A stretch of 33,714 nt of DNA, from positions 1-33,714 of the forward strand of contig SUWH01000029.1 of NCBI GenBank assembly GCA_015061605.1. The letters run 5' to 3'. Origin of the DNA: Lentisphaerota bacterium (GTDB lineage Bacteria; Verrucomicrobiota; Lentisphaeria; Victivallales; Victivallaceae). Positions 15,773-23,782 of this stretch are shown here, piece after piece. Position 1 is the stretch's first letter, and every line of letters starts with the position of its first letter. The notes beneath the pieces are model-generated. The model made no database searches. It worked only from the letters and a program-made list of their open reading frames with translations, and was not told the DNA's origin. The position numbers were made by a program, and so were the translations under genes.

Positions 15773-15907
15773 TCAGGCGGTAAGACGGGCGCGTCCCTTC
15801 TGACGGCGGCGCTTGATGATGTTGCGTCCGGCGGCAGTGGCCATACGGGCAAAGAATCCGAGCCGGCGTTTACGGCGGCGGTTGGAAGGCTGGAAAGTTC
15901 TTTTCAT
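15773..15907 (-). CDS. rpmH: 50S ribosomal protein L34
   Basis: 44 residues: starts [18 protein letters not shown] and continues with [20 protein letters not shown], the invariant L34 pattern, and it ends in RLTA. It binds 23S rRNA. The frame is too short for most gene finders' length limits but is unmistakable, and rnpA follows at 20 bp. The promoter candidates are at 16007-16035 and, with a better -10 only, 15987-15992. Confidence 0.97.
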   Translation of the reverse strand: MKRTFQPSNRRRKRRLGFFARMATAAGRNIIKRRRQKGRARLTA

Positions 15908-16006
15908 TTTCTGTTCGTCCTGTTTTACTTGTTTTACACTGTATTTTTACGTCCTGCCGACATCCTGCAGGCAGACATTTGGCGACATTATATGTGTCGA
16001 TTTCTT

Positions 16007-16035
16007 AAGATAACTCCACTTTGCAGTTTTTTCAA
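16007..16035 (-). promoter_or_regulatory. Candidate promoter of the rpmH operon
   Basis: Minus-strand TTGAAA (16035-16030), 17-bp spacer, TATCTT (16012-16007). The -35 is in the string CTTGAAAAAACTG also found before the DUF1015 gene. A perfect TATAAT lies nearer the gene (15992-15987) but has no good -35. Confidence 0.45.
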
Positions 16036-16153
16036 GTCCTTTTAGAATAATATTTATCATATTACCACTATTTATTCTGCTGTCTACGGAAAAATCTGTT
16101 TTCAAATTGCAGGAAGCCCCAAAAACAGCTTTCATCAATACCGCAGCAGAATA

Positions 16154-17893
16154 TTACAGCTTACGGTTTACAAGAAAATTTTCCTCAAGCAGAAATGCGG
16201 TCATATCGCAAAAAAGCGTAATGCCGATTTTCATACCGCAATCAATCAGTTTTTTATAAATTTCAGCAACTGTGCGGGTGCCGTCCGCCCACATAAAACA
16301 GAGTTCGATCCACGCTGCCGCGTGCCAGCCGCCGGCGGCAGCAGCGATATTTTCCGGCAACGTACCGCTAAGCCAGTATTTTTCAAAAGAAAACAGCCCC
16401 TGAAAATTTTTACACGGATACACATCTGCCCATTTTGCGGGCAATTCTGCATAACCGCTGTTTTTTTCACCATCATATCCGCAACTGTAATGTGCAATAA
16501 CCGTTTCAAGACTTTTTTGCACTTCCGTTTTTTCCTGTTCATCAGTCAGTGTCAGCACCGATAAAATAGTTTTGGTCAGCACCTCTCTGGCGAATGCCGG
16601 ATTTTCATCCGGCAAATGCGGCATAAACCGATCCATTCGTCCGGCGGTTTCAGCGAGTTCCAATGCTTCAGCGGCTCCGGCATCGGCGAGAAAAGCGGTA
16701 AATTCCAATGCAGTTTCAAAGGAAAGTTTCAACACATCCCGGTTCAACTTATCCGGTGTATCGCTGGAGTGGTGATAATCCGGATCATCCATAAATTCAA
16801 CGAAGCTCATCGGTACTTTCAGAAACGGATCACAGAATACCGTATCCATACCGGCAGTCGGATTTATTTTCAGCGAACAGCCCCGTTTTTGGAACAAACT
16901 TGCCAGAAACGGCACGGCAAAGTGCGGAAATCCCGGCGCAGACGGTCCGAGAACAGCACAAAACGATGATGATACTCCTATCATATCCAGATTTATGCCG
17001 CCTTTGATATCCGGCAAATGATTTACTGTATTGACGTATGCCTGAAGTGATTTTATTTCATTGGTCAACATCACCCGGATCGATCGGCGATGCTTTGTCC
17101 CGGCGAATGCACGGACAACTGCCAGTGCGGCAGCGGCTCCTGCGGCATTGTCATTGGCACCCTGTTCAAACAAATGGGCGGCGAGCAATATCTCTTCATC
17201 AGATTCACCGGGAAGCACCCCGGTTACCAGCGGCAGTGTTCCGGGGCGCAGTTCCGCCTTTACGGCAGCGTGCAAACGGATTTTTTCTCCGGCTTCAAGC
17301 CGTTTCTGCAGCGCCCTGCCCTGACGCGGTGAGATCGAAAAACCAAAACCTTTTGCGCCGCCCTGATGAAACGGCAGCTGATAGTTGCACCACTGGCAGA
17401 CATCATCCAGATATTCCCAGCCGGGTTTTCCGATATAATTTCCGTCAAGGAATGAAGAAATTATGCCGACTGCGCCCCGTTTCAACACTCTTTCGCTCTC
17501 CGGGATCGAAATAAAATGATCCGTTACCAGCACTATTTTACCTGAAACATCGGCAGCGTCAGCATCGGTCAATTCAGCAGTAAGATCGGCACTCTGACTG
17601 TACATCATCAGCGAACACGGCTGCTGGCAGTAAGAACATATCTGCGTTTCGCTGCCGTCCGCTGAAACTTCACTCAACACCGCAGTTTCGGGGAACCACG
17701 CCAGCGGCATCACCCAGCCGCCGTGACTGATTTTGCCATCGGAAACAAAATGGAGCGTCTCCACTTTTTCCATACCGATTTCACGCATAATGTGTTCGGC
17801 GGTACGGCAGGTTTCCTCCGCGCTGCGGCTGTTGAAAAAACGGTCGCTGCGGCAGAATTTCTCCGCCGTATCAACAATAAAATCCAACGGCAT
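16154..17893 (-). CDS. M28/DUF4910-like zinc aminopeptidase with PA-like insert
   Basis: 579 residues, no signal peptide visible. A putative zinc peptidase: AAHLFEQGANDNAAG supplies His240 and Asp248, LTNEI supplies Glu280, NLDMIG Asp304 and YHHSSDTPD His375/376 before Asp379, in the order of a DUF4910-type M28 site. An inserted region (about 108-215) with GKIVLVTDHF and KRGAVGIISSF resembles a protease-associated domain, and the last 90 residues look like the winged-helix tail of DUF4910 proteins. The ATG at 17893 fits a GGAG inside the end of the preceding gene; the TTG just before it does not. It is the last gene of the AraC-linked operon, 3 bp after the DUF4838 gene. Substrate unknown; peptide or glycopeptide trimming is a guess. 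Confidence 0.78.
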   Translation of the reverse strand: MPLDFIVDTAEKFCRSDRFFNSRSAEETCRTAEHIMREIGMEKVETLHFVSDGKISHGGWVMPLAWFPETAVLSEVSADGSETQICSYCQQPCSLMMYSQSADLTAELTDADAADVSGKIVLVTDHFISIPESERVLKRGAVGIISSFLDGNYIGKPGWEYLDDVCQWCNYQLPFHQGGAKGFGFSISPRQGRALQKRLEAGEKIRLHAAVKAELRPGTLPLVTGVLPGESDEEILLAAHLFEQGANDNAAGAAAALAVVRAFAGTKHRRSIRVMLTNEIKSLQAYVNTVNHLPDIKGGINLDMIGVSSSFCAVLGPSAPGFPHFAVPFLASLFQKRGCSLKINPTAGMDTVFCDPFLKVPMSFVEFMDDPDYHHSSDTPDKLNRDVLKLSFETALEFTAFLADAGAAEALELAETAGRMDRFMPHLPDENPAFAREVLTKTILSVLTLTDEQEKTEVQKSLETVIAHYSCGYDGEKNSGYAELPAKWADVYPCKNFQGLFSFEKYWLSGTLPENIAAAAGGWHAAAWIELCFMWADGTRTVAEIYKKLIDCGMKIGITLFCDMTAFLLEENFLVNRKL

Positions 17894-17896
17894 CAA

Positions 17897-20212
17897 TTAC
17901 TCCATACTCAGCACGATATCACCGAAACTTGCGTGCTGGTGGACGGTGCCGCCATTCCAGGTGCAGTCTTCAGCGTGTTTTTTGTCCTGAAGGATACCGC
18001 GGTGGAACATTCCGGCGAGACGGTTGTTCTGCGACAATTCGACCCCAAGCTTATCCAGCGGCAGCGCGGAGATGGTCACATACCCTTTACCGGAGCGTTT
18101 GGCAATAGCGCGCCATCCGGAATTGAAACTGTTGTCAAAGTTCATAGCATCATACATATTTCCGTGGCAATCCACTGCAAAGTGATAATAGCCATTCACT
18201 CCCAGACCGCCGTTGAAAAATATTTCAACATGGTCACCGCGGGGCCAGACTTCAGCTTTGCGGTATTTCTGCGCATACAGTTTATCAGCTTTGGTGGTGT
18301 AGCAGTCCATACGGATATAGAGATTTTTGCGGTCGTGGATAAGCCTGACTTCAGTATGCTGTGAAGGTTTCTTGCGCGGGAAATCCAGCAAACTGAGTGC
18401 CGGAATAACAGCGGCCTTTTTCCACTCTGCCGAATTGAAGTCAAACGCCTTCGCGGCATCTTTACTGTACGGAACAACGATTTCCGGCTTCAAAAACGTC
18501 GGAGCCAGCTTCACCCATTCTTCAAACTGCTTGCGATGCCGTTTGACGATCTCCTGCACCTGCGGCAGCTCCCCGGCAGCAAGTTTTTCCGCTTCGATCA
18601 ACGCTGCGCGGCAGGGGGCAATCAGCTTCTTGCCGTAAATATAGTGGGCGGCAGACTTGAATTCGTTGTCGTTCCATACAGAACCTGCCGGATCACTGTA
18701 CCACGCATCGCGGATGATTTTCCAATAACGTGCCATAGGAGCAGCGGCTTTGCGGTAGGTGCGGCAGATATATTCGTCCCGCAGTTTTGCCACATCCTGA
18801 AACGGATTCCACTGCAGGCGGCTCAGCACCCAGAATTCCATAGCCGAAGCATCCCAGAAGCGGGAATATTTTCTTTGGGCAGTATCCTGATCGGGGAAGT
18901 ATTCAGCATATACTCCGGCGACTCCCAGCTCCTTGCTGATATACTGGAGATCCCGAACCGCCATTTCAGCGTGCGGACGGGGGAATGTCGCCGCATCGCC
19001 CCAGTATTCGCGCCAGATGATACGGCTGCAGTATTTGCTCCACTGATCGATACGGTCTTTCCACTTTTTATTCTGCGGATCGAGAATTGAATATTTATCG
19101 TTTTTCACATAGGGACAAAAGGCGAGCCACAGGCGGGGATGAAGTTTTATATCCGGCGGCGGAGCAGTAAAGTTGTATGCACTGGTGAACATATCCATTT
19201 CCGGAAATGCTTTGGTGATATGGTCGGTGATCAAATTCAAATAGAGATAATACTGCGTTGAACGGTAGCTTTCGGCAGTTGCAGGAATAATTTTGTTTCC
19301 CGGCAATTTTATCGGTTCGGTCTTGCATTTTTTGCATTCACAGGAACGCCAGTTGTCAGAAATAATGATTTGCGCGACTTCAAAATTGAATTCTTTCAGC
19401 TGACCGCGCAGATACTTCTCCAATTCTCCGGCGAAAACTTTGGCTCCTTCAAGGTTGCCGTAGCAGAGCTGATTGTTATAAACATCCTCCCGACGTGCAC
19501 CGTCGATCTCGGAAAAATATTCCGGATGGGTCTTGAAATATGATTTCGGCATAAAACGGTGGACGTTGTGCGCACCGACGCCGCGGATCCAGAAATCCAG
19601 CTTTTGAGCGCGCCGCAGCTGCTGCAGCGGGGTGATTCGTGCCGGAGCAAAATTGCAGCGCATCCGGGCATTCCACAATTCAGTATCGGCATGCCGCTGA
19701 GTCCCGCAGATCCACCAGCCGCGCACTTTGAATACCGGAATATCCCGCCAGTTGTATTTTTCCGGAGCAAACCTTTTACCCGGAGTATAGATCGTCCCCA
19801 TTTTATCATTTCCACGGGCAAAGATCAAATCAGAATTCCGCTCCAGAAAGGCATAAACACCGTAAAGTGTCGCCCGGGGACGGTCGCTGAAAATATACAT
19901 ATCGCCTTTTTTATTCCGGATCGCAAAACCGTCAGTACCTTTCAACGCTTTGAGATCAGCGGTAAAACTTCCGGCGAATTCTTTGCCGACATAGATATTT
20001 TTTTTGCCGCGCTTGGCGGAGATCGGCACTTTCACGCCGGAAAAACGCTGCAGAAACAGCTGCAATTCTTCAGCGGCAAATTTTTCAGTGATATGTTTCC
20101 CCGGTACGATGACCATTCCGGAAGCTTTTCCCTTTTCCAAAACAAACAGCGGCGCCGCAGCTGCACTGAATGAGACAACCGCCGCAGCCAGGAACAAACA
20201 CAAATTTCTCAT
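17897..20212 (-). CDS. Secreted DUF4838 protein (GH67-N-like, with C-terminal CBM9-like domain)
   Basis: 771 residues. A signal peptide (about 1-20, ending AAAA-PLF) is followed by an alpha-glucuronidase-like N-terminal domain (about 25-115: AAEELQLFLQRFSG, NIYVGKEF), then the DUF4838 barrel (about 150-560) with its typical SDNWRSCECKKC motif, and a beta-sandwich tail (about 600-770: NLYIRMDCYT, HVEIFFNGG, YYHFAVDCHGNMYD) resembling CBM9-like domains. The family is presumed to act on polysaccharides, by relation to GH67, but activity is unproven. The ATG at 20212 is chosen over a GTG at 20221 because the purine-rich GGGGTGG then serves as Shine-Dalgarno and the signal peptide begins cleanly. 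It is third in the pseudopilin operon. Confidence 0.88.
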   Translation of the reverse strand: MRNLCLFLAAAVVSFSAAAAPLFVLEKGKASGMVIVPGKHITEKFAAEELQLFLQRFSGVKVPISAKRGKKNIYVGKEFAGSFTADLKALKGTDGFAIRNKKGDMYIFSDRPRATLYGVYAFLERNSDLIFARGNDKMGTIYTPGKRFAPEKYNWRDIPVFKVRGWWICGTQRHADTELWNARMRCNFAPARITPLQQLRRAQKLDFWIRGVGAHNVHRFMPKSYFKTHPEYFSEIDGARREDVYNNQLCYGNLEGAKVFAGELEKYLRGQLKEFNFEVAQIIISDNWRSCECKKCKTEPIKLPGNKIIPATAESYRSTQYYLYLNLITDHITKAFPEMDMFTSAYNFTAPPPDIKLHPRLWLAFCPYVKNDKYSILDPQNKKWKDRIDQWSKYCSRIIWREYWGDAATFPRPHAEMAVRDLQYISKELGVAGVYAEYFPDQDTAQRKYSRFWDASAMEFWVLSRLQWNPFQDVAKLRDEYICRTYRKAAAPMARYWKIIRDAWYSDPAGSVWNDNEFKSAAHYIYGKKLIAPCRAALIEAEKLAAGELPQVQEIVKRHRKQFEEWVKLAPTFLKPEIVVPYSKDAAKAFDFNSAEWKKAAVIPALSLLDFPRKKPSQHTEVRLIHDRKNLYIRMDCYTTKADKLYAQKYRKAEVWPRGDHVEIFFNGGLGVNGYYHFAVDCHGNMYDAMNFDNSFNSGWRAIAKRSGKGYVTISALPLDKLGVELSQNNRLAGMFHRGILQDKKHAEDCTWNGGTVHQHASFGDIVLSME

Positions 20213-20224
20213 TGTTTCCACCCC

Positions 20225-21202
20225 TTATTTTGCCCGAATGAGCTTGACTTCACTGAATTTACCCCGAGACAAATAGGTACGGATGCGGGTAACATTTTCC
20301 GGAACAATGAACTCCATCGACAGCGTTTCGTAACTGTCTTTGCGGAAAACCAGAATACTCTTTGAACGTTTCCCGCTTATACTGTTTTTGCCGGACAGAT
20401 TCCATATCGATACCGCACCGGTATCATTTTCGGCCTTGGCTCCGGTCGCCGTAAGGATATATTTTTCTCCGGGTTTTACCGGGATCGGATCTCCCATCAC
20501 CCAGGAACCGTTGCACTGCATAACGACTTTACCGTTTTCTTCGATCAGCTTCCACTTGGCACCGCCGTAGCTGTACCCGGAACAGTTGTTGACACCGAGC
20601 GAAAAATCAGGATTCACATTACGCACATCTCCGTTGATCTCTTCAAGCGAAAATTTGTAAAACTTCAGCACATTGCTGACATTTCCGTGATTTTTGATCT
20701 GAAGCACGATCTCTCCGGTCTGCGGCGGAGTATAAAAAATCTGAACATAATCAGCTTTCCCTTTGCGCACGAAACAGCACCACGGACGCGAATCTGTAGC
20801 CAAATGTTTCCCGCTGTTATTGATAAAAAGCATCCGCCATCCGGCGAGTGTCTTACCGGCTTTAGCCTTATTGCTGATCTGCAGCAAACGCCCCAGCATC
20901 GGCATATCTTCCAAATTATCCGGGCCTTCAACAGAGGCTGTGATGGTCAATTTATACATTTTGCCAGGTTCGACCTTGACGTTTTTCAGATTGAAGCCCA
21001 TATCTTTGATTTTGACCGCATCACTTTTTGCCATCGAAATAACATTGACCCCGTCAACCTTTTCAACGGTCACACCTCTGGTGCGCCACTTCAAAGAATC
21101 ATTAAGTTTACCGCTTTTGAATGTCTCGTTCCACAAAGTCGGCACTTCAGCTGCCCCCAATGCCGCCGCAGCCATAATAACGGCTAAAACTGTTTTTTTC
21201 AT
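20225..21202 (-). CDS. Secreted protein with two beta-sandwich (carbohydrate-binding-like) repeats
   Basis: 325 residues. A signal peptide (MKKTVLAVIMAAAALGAAE) is followed by two halves of similar layout: residues about 20-190 and 195-325 each describe a beta-rich domain with a phrase for ligand-side strands, KVEPGKMYKLTITASVEG in the first and PVKPGEKYILTATGAKAE in the second. This GxxYxLTxxA pattern is common in carbohydrate-binding modules of the CBM4/CBM9/CBM22 type, so glycan binding is likely but not shown. No catalytic motif is visible. GGAGGTG precedes the ATG by 5 nt. It sits 28 bp after the pseudopilin gene and 12 bp before the DUF4838 gene. Confidence 0.75.
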   Translation of the reverse strand: MKKTVLAVIMAAAALGAAEVPTLWNETFKSGKLNDSLKWRTRGVTVEKVDGVNVISMAKSDAVKIKDMGFNLKNVKVEPGKMYKLTITASVEGPDNLEDMPMLGRLLQISNKAKAGKTLAGWRMLFINNSGKHLATDSRPWCCFVRKGKADYVQIFYTPPQTGEIVLQIKNHGNVSNVLKFYKFSLEEINGDVRNVNPDFSLGVNNCSGYSYGGAKWKLIEENGKVVMQCNGSWVMGDPIPVKPGEKYILTATGAKAENDTGAVSIWNLSGKNSISGKRSKSILVFRKDSYETLSMEFIVPENVTRIRTYLSRGKFSEVKLIRAK

Positions 21203-21230
21203 CTTTCACCTCCAAAAATTTAAAATGTGA

Positions 21231-22025
21231 TCACTTACCATCATTGTTTTTATCCCACGGCAGCGGATTGCCGCTGTTGACCAGATCAGCTGTTTTGACC
21301 AGCTGTGCACTGCCGTCAACAAATGCCGTACTGCTCATACCCTTGGTGCGGATCGTGGTATTATTGAAATGACGCCCGCGCACCGTACTCCAGTAGATCA
21401 AACGTCCTCCCCAGTGGATCTTGGTTTCATCATTGCTGTCAGCGCCTTCACTGTAAAGCAGCAGTTTTGAAAGCGATGCCCGCAGGGTACTTGTTTTAGT
21501 TTGATCCGTGGCCTTTTTTGCCGCAGTTGAACCCCAAAACCAGCTCACACCGGCATACAATACCATCGACATACCGTAACTGCCTCCATTACGATTGGGA
21601 AATCCGTAACTGGAATTGTGCGGATTGGGCTTTGCGGTAGTACTGCACCACCATATCGGCTGGGGTATAGAGGTATCCCCGACAGTGCTTTTGGGAAGCA
21701 GATATATTGAAATACAGTCGTGATAGGTCGGTTTACCGCCGCCGCCGTTACTGGGCAGCCAGCTGTCATAATCGCTGACGTAATTCTGCGTTGCAACTCC
21801 GAGCTGCCGCAGATTGCCGAGACATCCGGTCGCCTGACCGCGTGCCCGCGCCTGCTGCAGAGCCGGAAGCAGTATTGCCGCCAATATCGCAATTATCGCA
21901 ATCACAACAAGCAGTTCGATCAAAGTAAATGAGTGTACGGATAACAAAGAAAACTTTTTTTCACGAAAAAAAGGTTCTGCGTTTTTCCAACAGTTGAACG
22001 TATCGGTGTGTACTTGGGCATCCAT
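21231..22025 (-). CDS. Pseudopilin-like protein (prepilin N-terminal domain, DUF1559-like)
   Basis: 264 residues. A long leader of 32 residues precedes the type IV prepilin segment [18 protein letters not shown] (Phe33, Glu37), a single hydrophobic helix, then a globular part with [15 protein letters not shown] and a C-terminal AFVDGSAQ (the DG of the H-x9-DG type domain), as in the very large Lentisphaerota/Planctomycetota families. Prepilin peptidase should cut before Phe33, though the usual Gly at -1 is replaced by Ser. The ATG at 22025 is preferred to an upstream ATG at 22118, because the promoter -10 lies at 22072-22077, downstream of the latter, and AGGAAAT is well placed. It is first in the operon divergent from an AraC gene. 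Confidence 0.85.
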   Translation of the reverse strand: MDAQVHTDTFNCWKNAEPFFREKKFSLLSVHSFTLIELLVVIAIIAILAAILLPALQQARARGQATGCLGNLRQLGVATQNYVSDYDSWLPSNGGGGKPTYHDCISIYLLPKSTVGDTSIPQPIWWCSTTAKPNPHNSSYGFPNRNGGSYGMSMVLYAGVSWFWGSTAAKKATDQTKTSTLRASLSKLLLYSEGADSNDETKIHWGGRLIYWSTVRGRHFNNTTIRTKGMSSTAFVDGSAQLVKTADLVNSGNPLPWDKNNDGK

Positions 22026-22071
22026 AATATTTCCTGTATTTTTCAGCGGTAAAAATCTTGTATCTGGGAAT

Positions 22072-22100
22072 AATATATTGACAACTGCCGAAAATACTAT
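22072..22100 (-). promoter_or_regulatory. Activator-dependent promoter of the pseudopilin operon
   Basis: Minus-strand TATATT (22077-22072) has at 17 bp only a poor -35, ATAGTA (22100-22095). The poor -35 overlaps the proximal half-site of the direct repeat described next, the layout of AraC-type activated promoters. Confidence 0.55.
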
Positions 22101-22125
22101 GTCATAAAAGTAAGTCACTATGTCA
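22096..22125 (-). promoter_or_regulatory. Direct-repeat operator, candidate AraC-family site
   Basis: TGACATAGT occurs twice on the minus strand (22125-22117 and 22104-22096), start to start exactly 21 bp, two helical turns, as between half-sites of AraC-family activators. The proximal copy covers the promoter -35. It lies in the 191-bp divergent region of the AraC gene and the operon. Confidence 0.65.
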
Positions 22126-22216
22126 AAATCGCCAAAAAAATCAGATTTTTTATTGTTTCAGAGGTTGAATCCAAGCAGGATCGGCAATATCTTATACTGG
22201 AGAACCGGGAGAAAAT

Positions 22217-23086
22217 ATGGATACCGCTCAAAAACTCAATATTCTGAAAAATGAAACTTTCATACCGGCAGATCACCGCTGCTATGAACTTGATCTTTCC
22301 CAGGACAAATCGCCGCATTTGCAGCAGCTCGGATGTCAGCGGCTCGTTACCGTTGATGCACCTGCCGGTTCGGAAATCCGGCGTACCGGAAAAAATGAAA
22401 ATCCGCATATAGATCTGATGTTCATCCAAAGCGGAACCATTATCATTTCAGTTCCCGGCAGCAACTATGAAGTCAATGCGGGGCAGCGGATACTGCTGCC
22501 GTCCTGGCTGCCGCGGCGTCATCTGGTGAAAAGTTTCTGCCGCCACACCTACGCTTACTTTAAAGCTCCGGAACTGTTTCCGCATATCCAGGCTATCTCA
22601 ATCCGGGATTGCCCGGAGGTCGAAGCGGTAGATTTTTACACCTCGCAACTGCTGACCACCCATTCCTTTACTGTGGACAATATCGTTTACCGTTCATCGC
22701 TGCTGGAGTGTCTGGCAATACTTTTTGAAAGAGAACTGCGTTCAAATATCAGCCAAACCATCCATAACCGCGGAGATGAACTGATGCACTTCCTGCAGAA
22801 TGCTCACGGCAATATGCTGTCGGTCAGCAGTGCTGCGAAACGTTTTCATATGAGCGTATCAGCATTCCGTCTGTTCTGTCATCAGTGCTTCAACAAATCT
22901 CCTGCCCAGCTGGTCATAGAAACCAAAATGGCACGAGCCCGCGCACTGCTGCAGTACAGTGACATCCCCATTGCCGAAATAGCAATACAACTGGGATATG
23001 CTGACCGTTTTGCTTTTTCCAAAGCGTTTACCAAGATCAATAATACAACTCCGGCACGTTATCGCGCCGGAATCATTGATAAGTGA
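22217..23086 (+). CDS. AraC-family transcriptional regulator
   Basis: 289 residues. An N-terminal cupin-like sensor domain (about 45-130; HIDLMFIQSGTIIISVPG, GQRILLPSWLP) precedes a linker and the C-terminal AraC/XylS DNA-binding domain with two helix-turn-helices: SVSSAAKRFHMSVSAFRLF (about 203-221) and PIAEIAIQLGYADRFAFSKA (about 253-272), ending TTPARYRAG. GGGAGAAAAT precedes the ATG. Members usually bind a small ligand, often a sugar, and activate divergent genes. The divergent operon and the 21-bp direct repeat in the shared promoter region make it the probable activator of the pseudopilin operon. Its stop TGA abuts the stop of the convergent gene in the palindrome TGATCA. Confidence 0.92.
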   Translation: MDTAQKLNILKNETFIPADHRCYELDLSQDKSPHLQQLGCQRLVTVDAPAGSEIRRTGKNENPHIDLMFIQSGTIIISVPGSNYEVNAGQRILLPSWLPRRHLVKSFCRHTYAYFKAPELFPHIQAISIRDCPEVEAVDFYTSQLLTTHSFTVDNIVYRSSLLECLAILFERELRSNISQTIHNRGDELMHFLQNAHGNMLSVSSAAKRFHMSVSAFRLFCHQCFNKSPAQLVIETKMARARALLQYSDIPIAEIAIQLGYADRFAFSKAFTKINNTTPARYRAGIIDK

Positions 23087-23782
23087 TCACAATTCAGGAC
23101 GGACGTTCCACTTTTCACTGCGCCACGCACCATTTTCATAAATATAGATGCCGTACGCTCCGGTGGCGAGCTTCAGATTGCCGCCCAAAGCCTCATCGCC
23201 ATCAAGCAGAACTTTGGAAAAACGGGCAATGCCGTTACTGGTCACGGCGACTACCGTTTTACCGGCAAAATCTGAAGCGATTTTTTTACCGAATTCCGCC
23301 CAATCCTTTTCCAGCTGCGCCGCGCGCGGAGCGAGATGTTCCCATGCCCGGGGCAGAACCGCTTCGCTGTCCCACTTTTTCAACGCGGCTTTACCGGCCT
23401 CGCGAAGTTCGTCAAGCGAAGTCTGTGCTGAAATACTGCCGTCGCTTTCAACTATTCCGACTCGGAGAACTATATCTTCTTCCGGCTGTCCGTCATCCAT
23501 TCCGTAATCAAGTTCGGTGAGAAACTTTTCCACTTCGACCTGCATATTACCATAATGAGAAGCGATCTCCTCTGCACTGCGCATCGTCCGAAGCAGCGGT
23601 GCGGCAAATATCGCATCGACTTTTATTCCGGAAGCGGCAAGGTCACGACCGACCGCATTTCCCTGCGCCACCCCTTTTTCAGTCAACGGAATATCGGTGG
23701 CACTGCCGACACGCAAAATCACATCTCCGGAATTAAAGGTATTTCCGTGACGGACAACGATCAAACGGGTAACTTCACTCAT
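23087..23782 (-). CDS. Histidine phosphatase (phosphoglycerate mutase-like) superfamily protein
   Basis: 231 residues. VVRHGNTFNSGD has the RHG motif with the phosphorylated His12, APLLRTMRSAEEIA the phosphate-binding Arg65/68 helix, and LTELDYG (Glu90) the acid. The second catalytic His, normally in VSHG, is Asn183 in AVTSNGIARF. The DNA codon is AAC, so it is not a reading error of mine. The protein may be weakly active, use another residue or be a non-enzymatic member. A 4-bp overlap (ATGA) couples it to kdsB, so a role with sugar or Kdo phosphates is possible. Substrate unknown. Confidence 0.82.
   Translation of the reverse strand: MSEVTRLIVVRHGNTFNSGDVILRVGSATDIPLTEKGVAQGNAVGRDLAASGIKVDAIFAAPLLRTMRSAEEIASHYGNMQVEVEKFLTELDYGMDDGQPEEDIVLRVGIVESDGSISAQTSLDELREAGKAALKKWDSEAVLPRAWEHLAPRAAQLEKDWAEFGKKIASDFAGKTVVAVTSNGIARFSKVLLDGDEALGGNLKLATGAYGIYIYENGAWRSEKWNVRPEL

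Noticed and set aside
15908-16153. Replication origin next to rpmH
   Set aside because: rpmH-rnpA often lie near oriC, but there is no dnaA or dnaN and I see no cluster of DnaA boxes in this gap.
22026-22118. An earlier start for the pseudopilin gene
   Set aside because: The -10 of the promoter and one operator half-site would be inside the coding sequence, and the extra residues have no homology.
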